This document shows, in pieces, positions 1-8,016 of a stretch of DNA of 64,000 bases (positions are counted from its first letter, which is position 1; each line of letters begins with the position of its first letter). The position numbers and the translations under genes were made by a program. The notes beneath the pieces were generated by a model. The model had not been told where the DNA came from. It saw only the letters and a program-made list of their open reading frames with translations, and did not search any database. This DNA is from Nostoc sp. UHCC 0870 (GTDB lineage: Bacteria > Cyanobacteriota > Cyanobacteriia > Cyanobacteriales > Nostocaceae): the NCBI RefSeq assembly GCF_022063185.1, contig NZ_CP091913.1:1736001-1800000 (forward strand), read 5' to 3'.

Positions 1-1329
1 GAACAGACAATTAACAGTGAGGACTTGCAAAGTTTTCTGGCTCACACACTGCCAGATCACTTAATACCTTCAGATTTTGTCTTCCTAGAATCTCTACCTT
101 TAACTGCAAATGGTGAAGTTAATCGCCGCGCTTTACCTAACCCAGAAGTATTGACCCCCCAGTCATCATTAACCTATGTAGCACCTCACACACCTGTAGA
201 ACAGCAATTGGCAGAAATTTGGGCAGAGGTTCTAAAGTTGGAGCGGGTAGGAATCCACGATAATTTCTTTGAGCTAGGTGGTCATTCGCTTTTGACTGTG
301 CCATTAGTAAGTAAAATTGAGGCGTGTTTTGGCAAAAAGATACCTCTGAGTACAATTTTAAGCTCTCCTACGATTTCACAATTAGGCGAATTTCTTGCTC
401 CATCACCAAAAACTATCTCTAATCGGGATGTAGTTGTCCTACTGAGAGCAGGAGATAAAACACCTCCTGTCTTTCTGATTCATGATGGGGATGGTGAAAT
501 ATTACTCTATCGTTCTTTGGCTTATTATCTACAAACAGGCACTCCTGTGTATGGCGTTCAACCCTATGATAGTGATGGACTTCCCATCTTCCATACCCGG
601 ATTGAAGATATAGCAAGTTATTACATTGAGCAAATTCGTCAGGTGCAACCCCAGGGTCCTTATTTCCTAGGTGGTCTTTGTATAGGGGGTGTCTTAGCCT
701 TTGAGATAGCTCTGCAACTGCAAAAGCAAGGGCAGAAAATCGAGATGCTTGCGCTGCTAGATTCGGCAGATGTTGAAGTTCCTAAACGAACCGATTATTT
801 TACTGAGCAGCGTTTAAACAGGGTTACAACCATGCTCAAAAGCAATACCTATCTTAAACTGCATGAACAGTTTATATATGCGTTGAAGCAAATCAGTCAA
901 AAAGCTGTCAACTTGACTATTTATGAGTCACAAAAGCTAGTAGAGCAGATTAGCGATCGCATTCAGCTCATATTATTGAGCTACTCTTTAAAGAAAGATA
1001 TCCCCTTACCCGAATTTTTGCAGAGCCTTTCTGTGCGAAAAGTGCTGATGTGGGCGCAAAAACGCTATGTACCTCAAGGAATGTGTGTAGGAGATTTACT
1101 GCTCTTCAGGGCGATGAAAAAAACTAGCATCTTTGATGGCACATCAATTGATGATACCCCTACAATTGAACTCGTCCTTGATCCTCTGTTGGGTTGGGGT
1201 AAACGAGTAACAAAGGAAGTTGAAGTTCATGATGTACCTGCCGGGCATTCTAGTATGCTGCAAGAACCGTATGTTCAGTTAGTAGCTGAGAAAATACAAG
1301 CTCATATCAATGCAGTTAGAACAGATTAG
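1..1329 (+). CDS. Nonribosomal peptide synthetase, C-terminal fragment (A-PCP-TE), 5' partial
   Basis: The open frame runs in from base 1 with no stop, so this is the 3' end of a longer NRPS gene; the first in-frame start-like codon (TTG at 25) is not the true start. The protein shows the end of an adenylation domain (LTANGEVNRRALP), then a carrier domain with the phosphopantetheine serine in FFELGGHSLL (about residues 82-91 counted from base 25), then a type I thioesterase that would release the peptide. The thioesterase nucleophile elbow reads GGLCIGG, so Cys stands where Ser is usual; the likely Asp is in ALLDSAD and the His in VPAGHSSML. Terminal carrier plus thioesterase makes this the last module of the assembly line. 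The product cannot be told. Identification as an NRPS end is secure. Confidence 0.95.
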   Translation, partial: EQTINSEDLQSFLAHTLPDHLIPSDFVFLESLPLTANGEVNRRALPNPEVLTPQSSLTYVAPHTPVEQQLAEIWAEVLKLERVGIHDNFFELGGHSLLTVPLVSKIEACFGKKIPLSTILSSPTISQLGEFLAPSPKTISNRDVVVLLRAGDKTPPVFLIHDGDGEILLYRSLAYYLQTGTPVYGVQPYDSDGLPIFHTRIEDIASYYIEQIRQVQPQGPYFLGGLCIGGVLAFEIALQLQKQGQKIEMLALLDSADVEVPKRTDYFTEQRLNRVTTMLKSNTYLKLHEQFIYALKQISQKAVNLTIYESQKLVEQISDRIQLILLSYSLKKDIPLPEFLQSLSVRKVLMWAQKRYVPQGMCVGDLLLFRAMKKTSIFDGTSIDDTPTIELVLDPLLGWGKRVTKEVEVHDVPAGHSSMLQEPYVQLVAEKIQAHINAVRTD

Positions 1330-1355
1330 ACGCTAGTAGATATATCTAATTTGAC

Positions 1356-1382
1356 AATCCCACAGCTTAAAGCCGTGGGATT
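1356..1382 (+). terminator. Hairpin after the NRPS gene (possible terminator or IS-end remnant)
   Basis: AATCCCAC pairs with GTGGGATT, with an inner GC/GC pair around TTAAA and one mismatch. It starts 27 bases after the NRPS stop. The following bases are only weakly T-rich. The core CAGCTTAAAGCCGTGG resembles the palindromic ends of cyanobacterial IS200/IS605 elements, so it may be a relic of one. Confidence 0.45.
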
Positions 1383-1465
1383 CTTGGTTTACAAGAGAAG
1401 AAAGAAAGCAGTTCGTCCTGGTGTTGCAGAGAGGTCAGGAGGGGAGTAGTATGAAAGAAGTTTAA

Positions 1466-1496
1466 ATCTCCAGTGAATTCTCAATTCACTGGAGAT
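1466..1496 (-). terminator. Perfect 14-bp hairpin between convergent genes
   Basis: ATCTCCAGTGAATT and AATTCACTGGAGAT form a perfect 14-bp stem with a three-base loop. It lies seven bases past the stop of the minus-strand sugar transferase and downstream of the plus-strand NRPS gene. On the minus strand it is followed by a moderately T-rich stretch, so it probably terminates the sugar transferase transcript and may work in both directions. Confidence 0.7.
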
Positions 1497-1503
1497 AAAT
1501 GAC

Positions 1504-2517
1504 TCAGTAAGCACCACTATTTTTATTAAACACAATGGCAACAGTTTTGAAAATTAGCTTCAAATCGTACATCAGACTCCAGTTTTTTTGATAGAGCAAA
1601 TCTAAGCGAATTACATCTTCAAAACTGCGGACTGTAGAACGTCCATTCACTTGCCATTCTCCAGTCATTCCTGGTTTTACATCCAAACGCTGCCATTCCG
1701 GTACTTCATATTGTTCTACTTCATCGGGTGTAGGAGGTCTAGTCCCTACTAGGCTCATATCTCCTGTCAATACGTTCCAAAATTGTGGTAACTCATCAAT
1801 GCTGGTTCGCCGAATAAATCTACCTACACGCGTAATTCTGGGATCATTTTCATTCTTAAAAAAAGCACCCTGTACTTGATTTTTAACTTGGGATTTTTTC
1901 GCTTCTGCATCTATACACATAGAGCGAAACTTCCAAATTTTGAACGGCTTTCCCATCCAACCACAACGAGTTTGACCAAAGAAAATGGGTCCTGGATTGT
2001 CAATTTGAATAGCAATTACCAGGGGAATAAATAAAACTCCTGTGATCACCAAACCTATTAAAGCCCCGATAATATCTATAAATCTTTTAATCCAGGATCC
2101 TACAGAGGGATGAGTCGTCGGTAGTTGCTCTTTATCGGCGGCTATAGGCAATTTTTCATTACTAGACTCAATAGAAAAAACTGTATCTAGTCCAGTCAAA
2201 TTGAGAACTGCTAAAACCTGCGGTGTAACATTCCGTAGGAACATGAGAATTCCCTTTTCTTGGGTGGTTTTCCAAGTAGCAATTAAAGCTCCTAAACCAC
2301 TACTATCCATAAAAGTGGTTTGCTCGAAGTCAATAATAACTTCCCTGGGATGAGTCTCTCCTTGAATTATCTCTTGGCAGACTTGCTTCAAGCTTACTGC
2401 TTCAAATACGCTAAACTTCCCAGGTATCTTTATTGTGAATGTTGAGCCTGATCTTGTGATGGGAAAATTGACCTCGCTTAGGTTGCTAGTTACAAATGTC
2501 GGCACTATCGCTTCCAT
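1504..2517 (-). CDS. STAS-domain / exopolysaccharide sugar-phosphate transferase fusion
   Basis: The 337-residue protein joins two domains. Residues about 20-115 look like a STAS (anti-sigma-factor-antagonist) domain, with the DSSG motif (71-74) whose serine is phosphorylated in SpoIIAA-type proteins. After a linker comes a bacterial sugar transferase domain: one membrane helix (about 147-171), the DNPGPIFFGQ and PFKIWKFRSM motifs, the catalytic DELPQFWNVL region and the LVGTRPP motif. Such enzymes load a sugar phosphate onto undecaprenyl phosphate at the inner membrane and start repeat-unit synthesis. The partly phosphorylation-like STAS module suggests control by a partner-switching kinase/phosphatase, which is inference. 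It is encoded opposite to the downstream polysaccharide genes but clearly belongs with them. Start is ATG at 2517. Confidence 0.92.
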   Translation of the reverse strand: MEAIVPTFVTSNLSEVNFPITRSGSTFTIKIPGKFSVFEAVSLKQVCQEIIQGETHPREVIIDFEQTTFMDSSGLGALIATWKTTQEKGILMFLRNVTPQVLAVLNLTGLDTVFSIESSNEKLPIAADKEQLPTTHPSVGSWIKRFIDIIGALIGLVITGVLFIPLVIAIQIDNPGPIFFGQTRCGWMGKPFKIWKFRSMCIDAEAKKSQVKNQVQGAFFKNENDPRITRVGRFIRRTSIDELPQFWNVLTGDMSLVGTRPPTPDEVEQYEVPEWQRLDVKPGMTGEWQVNGRSTVRSFEDVIRLDLLYQKNWSLMYDLKLIFKTVAIVFNKNSGAY

Positions 2518-3391
2518 ATGATTTAATCTGCTAAATATTTATGTGTGGAAAATTACTTAATGCTCTATCCAGGCTTCAAGAGCTACCTGTTGTACTTAAC
2601 AATACCATATTTTATTTTTGCAAATGTGAGATACACGGATTTTTTCAAGGCAAGATTTCAATTTATCGTTACTACCAATCTAGTACAAACCCATAAACCT
2701 TGGGTAAAGTACAGATTTTTACAAACCTATGTTATGAATTTAGGAAAAAATATAAAGATTTTACTGATAACAATATAAAATTTTAGTAAAGTGCAGATAT
2801 TTTTGAGCAACCTTTCAAAGTAACCTTTAAAACATGGTATCTTAGTACTTGGGTAATTACATAAGTAAAAATGATTGTAAGTTTAAAAGGAAAGACTATT
2901 TACAATAGTCGAAGATTTATTTTATCGTGAGTTTTTTGTAATTGTGAAGAAATGGAAAGTCAATTAGCCAAGTCATGTTGTAAAAACACCAAATTACCTT
3001 TGTGTACAGGTTATGTGAAAAGTGTTTTTCTGTGATGTTAAGCAACTACTTATCCCTCTAACCCCCATTTTTAAAGGAATTAGGTGGTAGTCTGATTACC
3101 ATTAAAAATATCGATTAGACTAAGAGGTTGTTTGAAAAGTTTCAGGAGGTATAAAAATGTCATTCTGACTGGAGTCCTGAGCAAAGTGTAGGAACTGGAA
3201 GGTTCGCGCAGCGTTCCGCAGGAAAGAATCTAGGCTTTGTGGCACATACCGAGATGTTACCCTGCGGGAAGGCTTTCAGCAAACATTCCGCTACTCTCCA
3301 TTCAACATGACAAAGAAACAGACTTTTCAAACAACCTCTAAACAGTAAATATTTTCTAACAAATAAATTAGTTCCAATTTCGAGAGTATTT
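2518..3391. other. AT-rich intergenic region, promoter area of two divergent genes
   Basis: This 874-base gap separates the divergent STAS-transferase and WecG-like genes. A 77-codon open frame at 2545-2778 starts with GTG, lacks a ribosome-binding site and has low-complexity composition, so it is not called. The only structured part is the MITE-like element at 3124-3338. Promoters for both flanking genes must lie here but no clear box is evident. Confidence 0.6.
3124..3338. mobile_element. 215-bp MITE with 17-bp terminal inverted repeats
   Basis: GAGGTTGTTTGAAAAGT at 3124-3140 is matched exactly in inverse orientation at 3322-3338. Both sides carry TAA (3121-3123 and 3339-3341), consistent with a 3-bp target duplication. 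No transposase frame is inside. Terminal GAGG ends and a TNA-type duplication fit non-autonomous derivatives of IS5-type elements, which is inference. The element ends 53 bases before the WecG-like start codon, so it sits in that gene's leader or promoter. Confidence 0.75.
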
Positions 3392-4420
3392 ATGAAACAA
3401 TCCAAGGTGCTGAATGTGGCTATCAACAACATCACAATGATGGAGTTGTTGCAAAAGTTAGAATATGGCGGTGTTGTGTTCACTCCCAACGTGAATCACA
3501 TTATGCAATTACAGAAAAAACAACAATTTTATTCTGTTTATCAAAAAGCTGATTACATAGTTTGTGATAGCAAAATTGTGTTGTACGCTTCTCATTTTTT
3601 GAATAATCCGGTCAAAGAAAAAATAGCAGGTTCAGATTTGTTTCCAGCTTTTTGTAACTATTATCGGCACAATGAGAATATTAAAATCTTTTTACTGGGT
3701 TCTCAATCAGAAGTAGTTAAGACTGCTCAAAGAAAAATTAATGCGAGAATTGGGCGTAATATAGTTGTCGCAGCCCATTCACCATCCTTTGGATTTGAGA
3801 AAAATGAGCAAGAATGTGAGGAAATTATCAATCTCATCAATGCTTCAGAGGCTACGGTTTTAGCAATTGGTGTAGGTGCTCCCAAGCAGGAAATTTGGAT
3901 TGCTAAATATAAACAACAATTAAAGAAAATCAAAATATTTTTGGCTATTGGCGCAACCATTGATTTTGAAGCAGGTTATGTCAAGCGATCGCCACGATGG
4001 ATGAGTGAAGTGGGGCTAGAATGGCTTTATAGACTAATTAGTGAGCCTAAGAGACTGTGGAAACGATATGTTTTTGATGCTATCCCCTTCTTACTTTTGA
4101 TATTGCAACAAAGACTAAACCTTTACAGTAATCCTTGGTCAGATGCTCCCCAAGGCGATATCGACAACTGGAAGAAGAAAACGTTGTCAAAAATATTTCA
4201 GATCAGAGACCAAATTACCTCCAGTAATGAGGACTTACAGATGACTCCAGAAAAAGAAGCCGCTCTGCAAGAACATATACAGGCGATCGCCAAAATATTA
4301 TATGAAGATGCTCCCGTCGAAGAAACGACTACCCTGGCAGAAATCGAACAAACTGTACAGAAACAGATCCAGAAATATGTAATACCAGAGGTAGAAGTTT
4401 TATTAGCCAAATCTTCATAA
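3392..4420 (+). CDS. WecG/TagA/CpsF-family glycosyltransferase
   Basis: The 342-residue protein matches the WecG/TagA/CpsF (GT26) family, which transfers a second sugar such as N-acetylmannosamine(uronate) to a lipid-linked primer at the inner face of the membrane. Family marks seen are TPNVNH (31-36, with the conserved Thr), ADYIVCDS (53-60, with the proposed catalytic Asp), the nucleotide-binding GVGAPKQE (160-167) and AIGATIDF (185-192). The core ends near residue 240; the last hundred residues are a charged, helical extension beyond the usual family length. ATG at 3392 is preceded by a weak GAGAG. It likely acts right after the STAS-fused initiating transferase. Confidence 0.93.
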   Translation: MKQSKVLNVAINNITMMELLQKLEYGGVVFTPNVNHIMQLQKKQQFYSVYQKADYIVCDSKIVLYASHFLNNPVKEKIAGSDLFPAFCNYYRHNENIKIFLLGSQSEVVKTAQRKINARIGRNIVVAAHSPSFGFEKNEQECEEIINLINASEATVLAIGVGAPKQEIWIAKYKQQLKKIKIFLAIGATIDFEAGYVKRSPRWMSEVGLEWLYRLISEPKRLWKRYVFDAIPFLLLILQQRLNLYSNPWSDAPQGDIDNWKKKTLSKIFQIRDQITSSNEDLQMTPEKEAALQEHIQAIAKILYEDAPVEETTTLAEIEQTVQKQIQKYVIPEVEVLLAKSS

Positions 4421-4968
4421 GCCTTATATAGTTAACATTACATAGTTAATACTGTGCAAGTATTACCAAATCAAGAATCCATAAAGGATACGCAGTAGAT
4501 AGCAACTTCTGTTTCTTTGTAAAGAGTTCGAGGTAAATGAAACAATTTGCCCTATGGTCAACAAGATTTGTTAGGTTATTAGACATCATGAAAAAGTAGC
4601 TAAGTAGATGAGGGTATTATAGATATAATATACAATGTCATTGCGTTCCCTACGCGATGCTGACGTGTATCTTGACTCCCAAGGTGTTACTCCTAGAGTC
4701 TTGTAGAGAGAAACGAAGCAATCTCAGTCTTTGTGATTGCTTTATCCCGCGTCGCAAAGATACCTTACATTTAATCATGCCTACCTACTTAGTGAATTAT
4801 GTATGTGAGTACACAGAGCAGGGAAAAGTCCAAAAGCAACTTAAAGTTATTTGGGGTACTTTTCTCATTAGTTCTAAATTTTGCTCAAAGGTATTAATAT
4901 AATCTAGAGCTACTCATGTCAAAACTTTCTGAGATATTTATAACCTGTTCATAAATTAAGTAACTTGT
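4421..4968. other. Intergenic region with a degenerate dispersed repeat
   Basis: No convincing gene in 548 bases. The stretch about 4635-4765 has TGTCATTGCG and CGAAGCAATCTCAG words typical of a repeat family scattered in cyanobacterial genomes. An 81-codon frame over it (4657-4902) has no ribosome-binding site and unnatural composition. The leader of the kinase gene follows. Confidence 0.5.
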
Positions 4969-7164
4969 ATGGAGACTACGAACTTTACCGAAGAAATAGA
5001 TATTCAAAAATATCTGCTGGTTCTCAAACGTCGCTGGTTAGTCATTGCAGGAGTTTTTGTTGTTTTTGCTACATTGGGTGGAGTTATTTCTGTCAAGCAA
5101 CCTAGAAGCTATGAAGCAACTGGTAAATTGCTGTTTCAAATGAATAGAACCTCATCCTTGACTGGAATTGGAGGAAAAATAGGAGATTTAGAATCAATAG
5201 GATCTAACCCTCTCGCCACACAATCTTTGCTAGTCAAGTCTAAACCCATCCTAGAAGAGGTAATCAGTTCACTAAATCTAAAAGATGAAAAAGGCGAACG
5301 GCTGAAGCTTGAGTCAGTTAATATTAAGGTTGAACCAATTACAGGCACAGACGGTCTTACAGTTGGATATGTATCTGAAGACCCCTACTTGGCAGAAGCT
5401 TTAGTAAACCAGGTGATGAAGTCTTACATTGCCAATAATATTTTGACTAACCGATCAGAAGTGATGGCAGCAGGTGAATTTATTGCCAAACAATTACCAG
5501 GAGCTAAGGCGGAATTAGAGGAAGCTCAAAAAGCATTTCTACAGTTTAAAACTCAAAATAAGATTGTCAATCTCCAAGAGGAAAGCAGTGGGCTAGTAAA
5601 AAATACGATTAGCATTGATGCTGACTTAAACAATGCTCAGGCTCAACTAGCAGAGGCAATTACACGAGAGAAACAAATACTTAGTCAAATAAATTTACCA
5701 GCAGATAAAGCCATAGAAATTTCCTCCCTCAGTCAAGCTGCTGGTGTACAAGAAGCCTTAGTTGAACTTCAGAAAATTCAAACCCAGTTAAAAGTTCAAC
5801 AAACACGTTATACAGACGAAAACCCAATTATTATTAACCTCAAAAATCAGGAAAAAGCCTTAAATTCTTTATTGGAAGAAAGGATTACTGAGTATGTAGG
5901 ATACCCACTTCAGATTCAAACAGCTAAATTACAAGTTGGCGACATAAAAAGACAGTTCTCTTTAGAATTAGGACAATTGCAGTCACAACGCTTAGGATTA
6001 GCAAGAAGAATTACATCTTTATCTAATCTAAAATTAGCTTATAATCAGAGACTAGCAGCAATACCAAATCTAGAAAAAAAACACAGAGAGCTAGAACAAA
6101 GGTTATTAATCGCCCAAAAGAATTATGAGAATCTTTTGACAAAATTTCAAGAAATTAAAATAATAGAAAGCCAAACTATAGGTAATGCCCGTATTTTAGA
6201 ATATGCTGAAGTTTATAGTAGTCCAACAGCGAGTAGAAGGAAAACATTAATTTTAGGAGCGGCAGTATTCGGAGGATTATCGTTTGGGGTAGCATTTGCA
6301 TTTTTAGTCGATATAATTGATAGAAGAATTAAGACTGCCAAGGAAGCAGAAGAGATTTTTAGGTATACTTTGTTAGGGCTAATTCCTGCTTTTGAAAATA
6401 GTAATATTACGCATAAAGAAAACTCAGAAAATACTGCTTTTAGTGAAACTACCAGACGAGTGATTGTGGAAACTTCTCCTCGTTCAATGATTCACGAATC
6501 ATTTGGTATGCTTCAGGCTAATTTAAAGTTTATTAGCTTAGATAAAAAAATTCAGACAATCGCAGTTACAAGTTCCATTGCTGGCGAAGGAAAATCCGAA
6601 ATTGCTGCCAATTTAGCAGCAGTTATAGCTCAGACAGGACGACGAGTATTGTTAATGGATGCAGATATGCGTCGCCCATCTCAACATCACCTATGGAATC
6701 TAATCAATTCCATAGGGTTAAGTAATGTTGTGGTAGATCAAGAGTATCTCTCAGACACAGTTCAAGAAGTTACTCCAAGCTTATCTGTATTGACAAGTGG
6801 AGTTATACCACCTAATCCTCTGGCTTTGATTGATTCAGAGGCAATGAAGAACCTCATTGATAGGTTGTCCAGAAAATATGACTACATAGTTTTTGATACG
6901 CCACCTTTACTTGGTAATGCTGATGCAGCAGTTTTAAGTAAGTTAGCAGATGGAGTTCTAGTAGTAGCAAGAATTGGTTTTGTAGATTCAGCTAGTGTAA
7001 CTGCTGCCAAGTCTTTATTGTCACGCTCTGAAGTAAATGTTTTGGGTATTGTTGCTAATGATGTCGATATTTCACAAGAACCTAACTACCTTTACTACCA
7101 CAGTTCATCCTCGGAACAGAGCGTTGCCAAAGTCAGTTCTAATAATACTATTATGAAAACTTAA
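4969..7164 (+). CDS. Polysaccharide co-polymerase / BY-type tyrosine autokinase (Wzc-like)
   Basis: At 731 residues it has the layout of one-piece Wzc/GumC-type proteins that set chain length and drive export in Wzy-dependent pathways. The Wzz domain begins near residue 8 with a first membrane helix at about 23-41. A long periplasmic coiled coil (about 180-410) follows, and a second helix at about 426-448. The cytoplasmic BY-kinase has Walker A in SSIAGEGKSE (about 534-543), Walker A' in VLLMDADMRRP (about 561-571) and Walker B in YIVFDTPPLL (about 640-649). The C-terminus has only a short tyrosine group (NYLYYHSS) instead of a long cluster. The final 96 coding bases are duplicated at 9275-9370, showing that this gene flanked a segmental duplication. 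Confidence 0.95.
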   Translation: METTNFTEEIDIQKYLLVLKRRWLVIAGVFVVFATLGGVISVKQPRSYEATGKLLFQMNRTSSLTGIGGKIGDLESIGSNPLATQSLLVKSKPILEEVISSLNLKDEKGERLKLESVNIKVEPITGTDGLTVGYVSEDPYLAEALVNQVMKSYIANNILTNRSEVMAAGEFIAKQLPGAKAELEEAQKAFLQFKTQNKIVNLQEESSGLVKNTISIDADLNNAQAQLAEAITREKQILSQINLPADKAIEISSLSQAAGVQEALVELQKIQTQLKVQQTRYTDENPIIINLKNQEKALNSLLEERITEYVGYPLQIQTAKLQVGDIKRQFSLELGQLQSQRLGLARRITSLSNLKLAYNQRLAAIPNLEKKHRELEQRLLIAQKNYENLLTKFQEIKIIESQTIGNARILEYAEVYSSPTASRRKTLILGAAVFGGLSFGVAFAFLVDIIDRRIKTAKEAEEIFRYTLLGLIPAFENSNITHKENSENTAFSETTRRVIVETSPRSMIHESFGMLQANLKFISLDKKIQTIAVTSSIAGEGKSEIAANLAAVIAQTGRRVLLMDADMRRPSQHHLWNLINSIGLSNVVVDQEYLSDTVQEVTPSLSVLTSGVIPPNPLALIDSEAMKNLIDRLSRKYDYIVFDTPPLLGNADAAVLSKLADGVLVVARIGFVDSASVTAAKSLLSRSEVNVLGIVANDVDISQEPNYLYYHSSSSEQSVAKVSSNNTIMKT

Positions 7165-7245
7165 TTCTCAATGATTAATCATACTTAAGGTGATAATAGC
7201 AACAAAATATACTTTATCAAGTAAGCAAGAATAAGAGCTTAAATT

Positions 7246-7815
7246 ATGAGTGCATCAATAGAGTTAGAAGGAGATATCAACCAAAAACAACTTCCCCAGT
7301 TAAATGTTTGGCAGCAGATTCAAGAGGATTGGATTGCTCATGGACGAGACTGGACTAAACCAGGATTTAGGGCAGTAGCATCTCATCGTTTGGGAGTATG
7401 GATAATGGGTATTAAATCCAAGATATTACGCGCACCCTTTAGTCTTCTCTATAAAATGCTATATCGTAAGATTCGTAATACTTATGGTATTGAATTACCT
7501 TATACAGTCAAGCTTGGTCGCCGAGTGATTATTGAACATCAAGGAGCGATCATAATTCATGGCTATTGTTCCATAGGTGATGACAGCATTATTCGTCAAG
7601 GTGTGACTTTAGGCAACCGTTATCTTGAGCGTCCTTTTGATGCTCCGCAGTTGAGTAAACGGGTTAATGTTGGTGCTGGGGCCAAAATTTTTGGCAATGT
7701 GACAGTAGGAGAAGGCGCAAATATCGGTGCTAATGCCGTAGTGCTTGAAGATGTTCCAGCAGGAGCTACTGCTGTTGGTATACCTGCAAGAATAGTTAAG
7801 GCTAACAAGAACTAA
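7246..7815 (+). CDS. Serine-acetyltransferase-like hexapeptide O-acetyltransferase
   Basis: The 189-residue protein has a helical N-terminal part and, from about residue 75, a left-handed beta-helix built from hexapeptide repeats (IHGYCSIGDDSIIRQGVTLGN and later VGAGAKIFGNVTVGEGANIG), ending with the typical GIPARIVK tail. This matches CysE-like acetyltransferases found in capsule and exopolysaccharide clusters, which use acetyl-CoA to O-acetylate a sugar or its precursor. Here the setting (82 bases after the kinase) favours polysaccharide decoration over cysteine synthesis. Its last 28 bases plus the following leader reappear at 9374-9419, so a second copy once existed and was deleted. Confidence 0.9.
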   Translation: MSASIELEGDINQKQLPQLNVWQQIQEDWIAHGRDWTKPGFRAVASHRLGVWIMGIKSKILRAPFSLLYKMLYRKIRNTYGIELPYTVKLGRRVIIEHQGAIIIHGYCSIGDDSIIRQGVTLGNRYLERPFDAPQLSKRVNVGAGAKIFGNVTVGEGANIGANAVVLEDVPAGATAVGIPARIVKANKN

Positions 7816-7833
7816 ATTATATCAAATAAAAAA

Positions 7834-7990
7834 ATGACTATTAACCAATGCTTAAATTTATTGACTTATTCGGTCTTATTAGTAAGTGCAGTATGTTTAC
7901 TAATTTATGAAACTTGGATTCGATTTGACTATAGCGGGATATAGTACTGTACATTCAGAAGTGAACTTTAGTAATTTGCCAAACTCATTT
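7834..7990 (+). pseudogene. Remnant of a GT2 glycosyltransferase gene with a large internal deletion
   Basis: Bases 7834-7906 are nearly identical to the first 73 bases of the intact GT2 gene at 9420, including the start codon and about 46 bases of leader. At 7907 the match jumps to position 10116 of that gene: ATGAAACTTGGATTCG here versus ATGAAACTGGGCTTAG there, continuing with lower identity to about 7990. About 600 bases of the middle are therefore missing and the rest is decayed. This is the dead partner of the GT2 gene at 9420-10643. Confidence 0.88.
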
Positions 7991-8016
7991 TTAGTTTTTA
8001 CATAACAATCTGAATT

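Noticed and set aside
2545..2778. 77-codon frame in the AT-rich gap before the WecG-like gene
   Set aside because: GTG start, no ribosome-binding site, composition follows base content; no family likeness.
3160..3489. 109-codon minus-strand frame over the MITE
   Set aside because: It covers the inverted-repeat element and the start of the WecG-like gene; it is a by-product of repeat sequence.
4657..4902. 81-codon frame before the kinase gene
   Set aside because: It lies on a degenerate dispersed repeat and has no ribosome-binding site.
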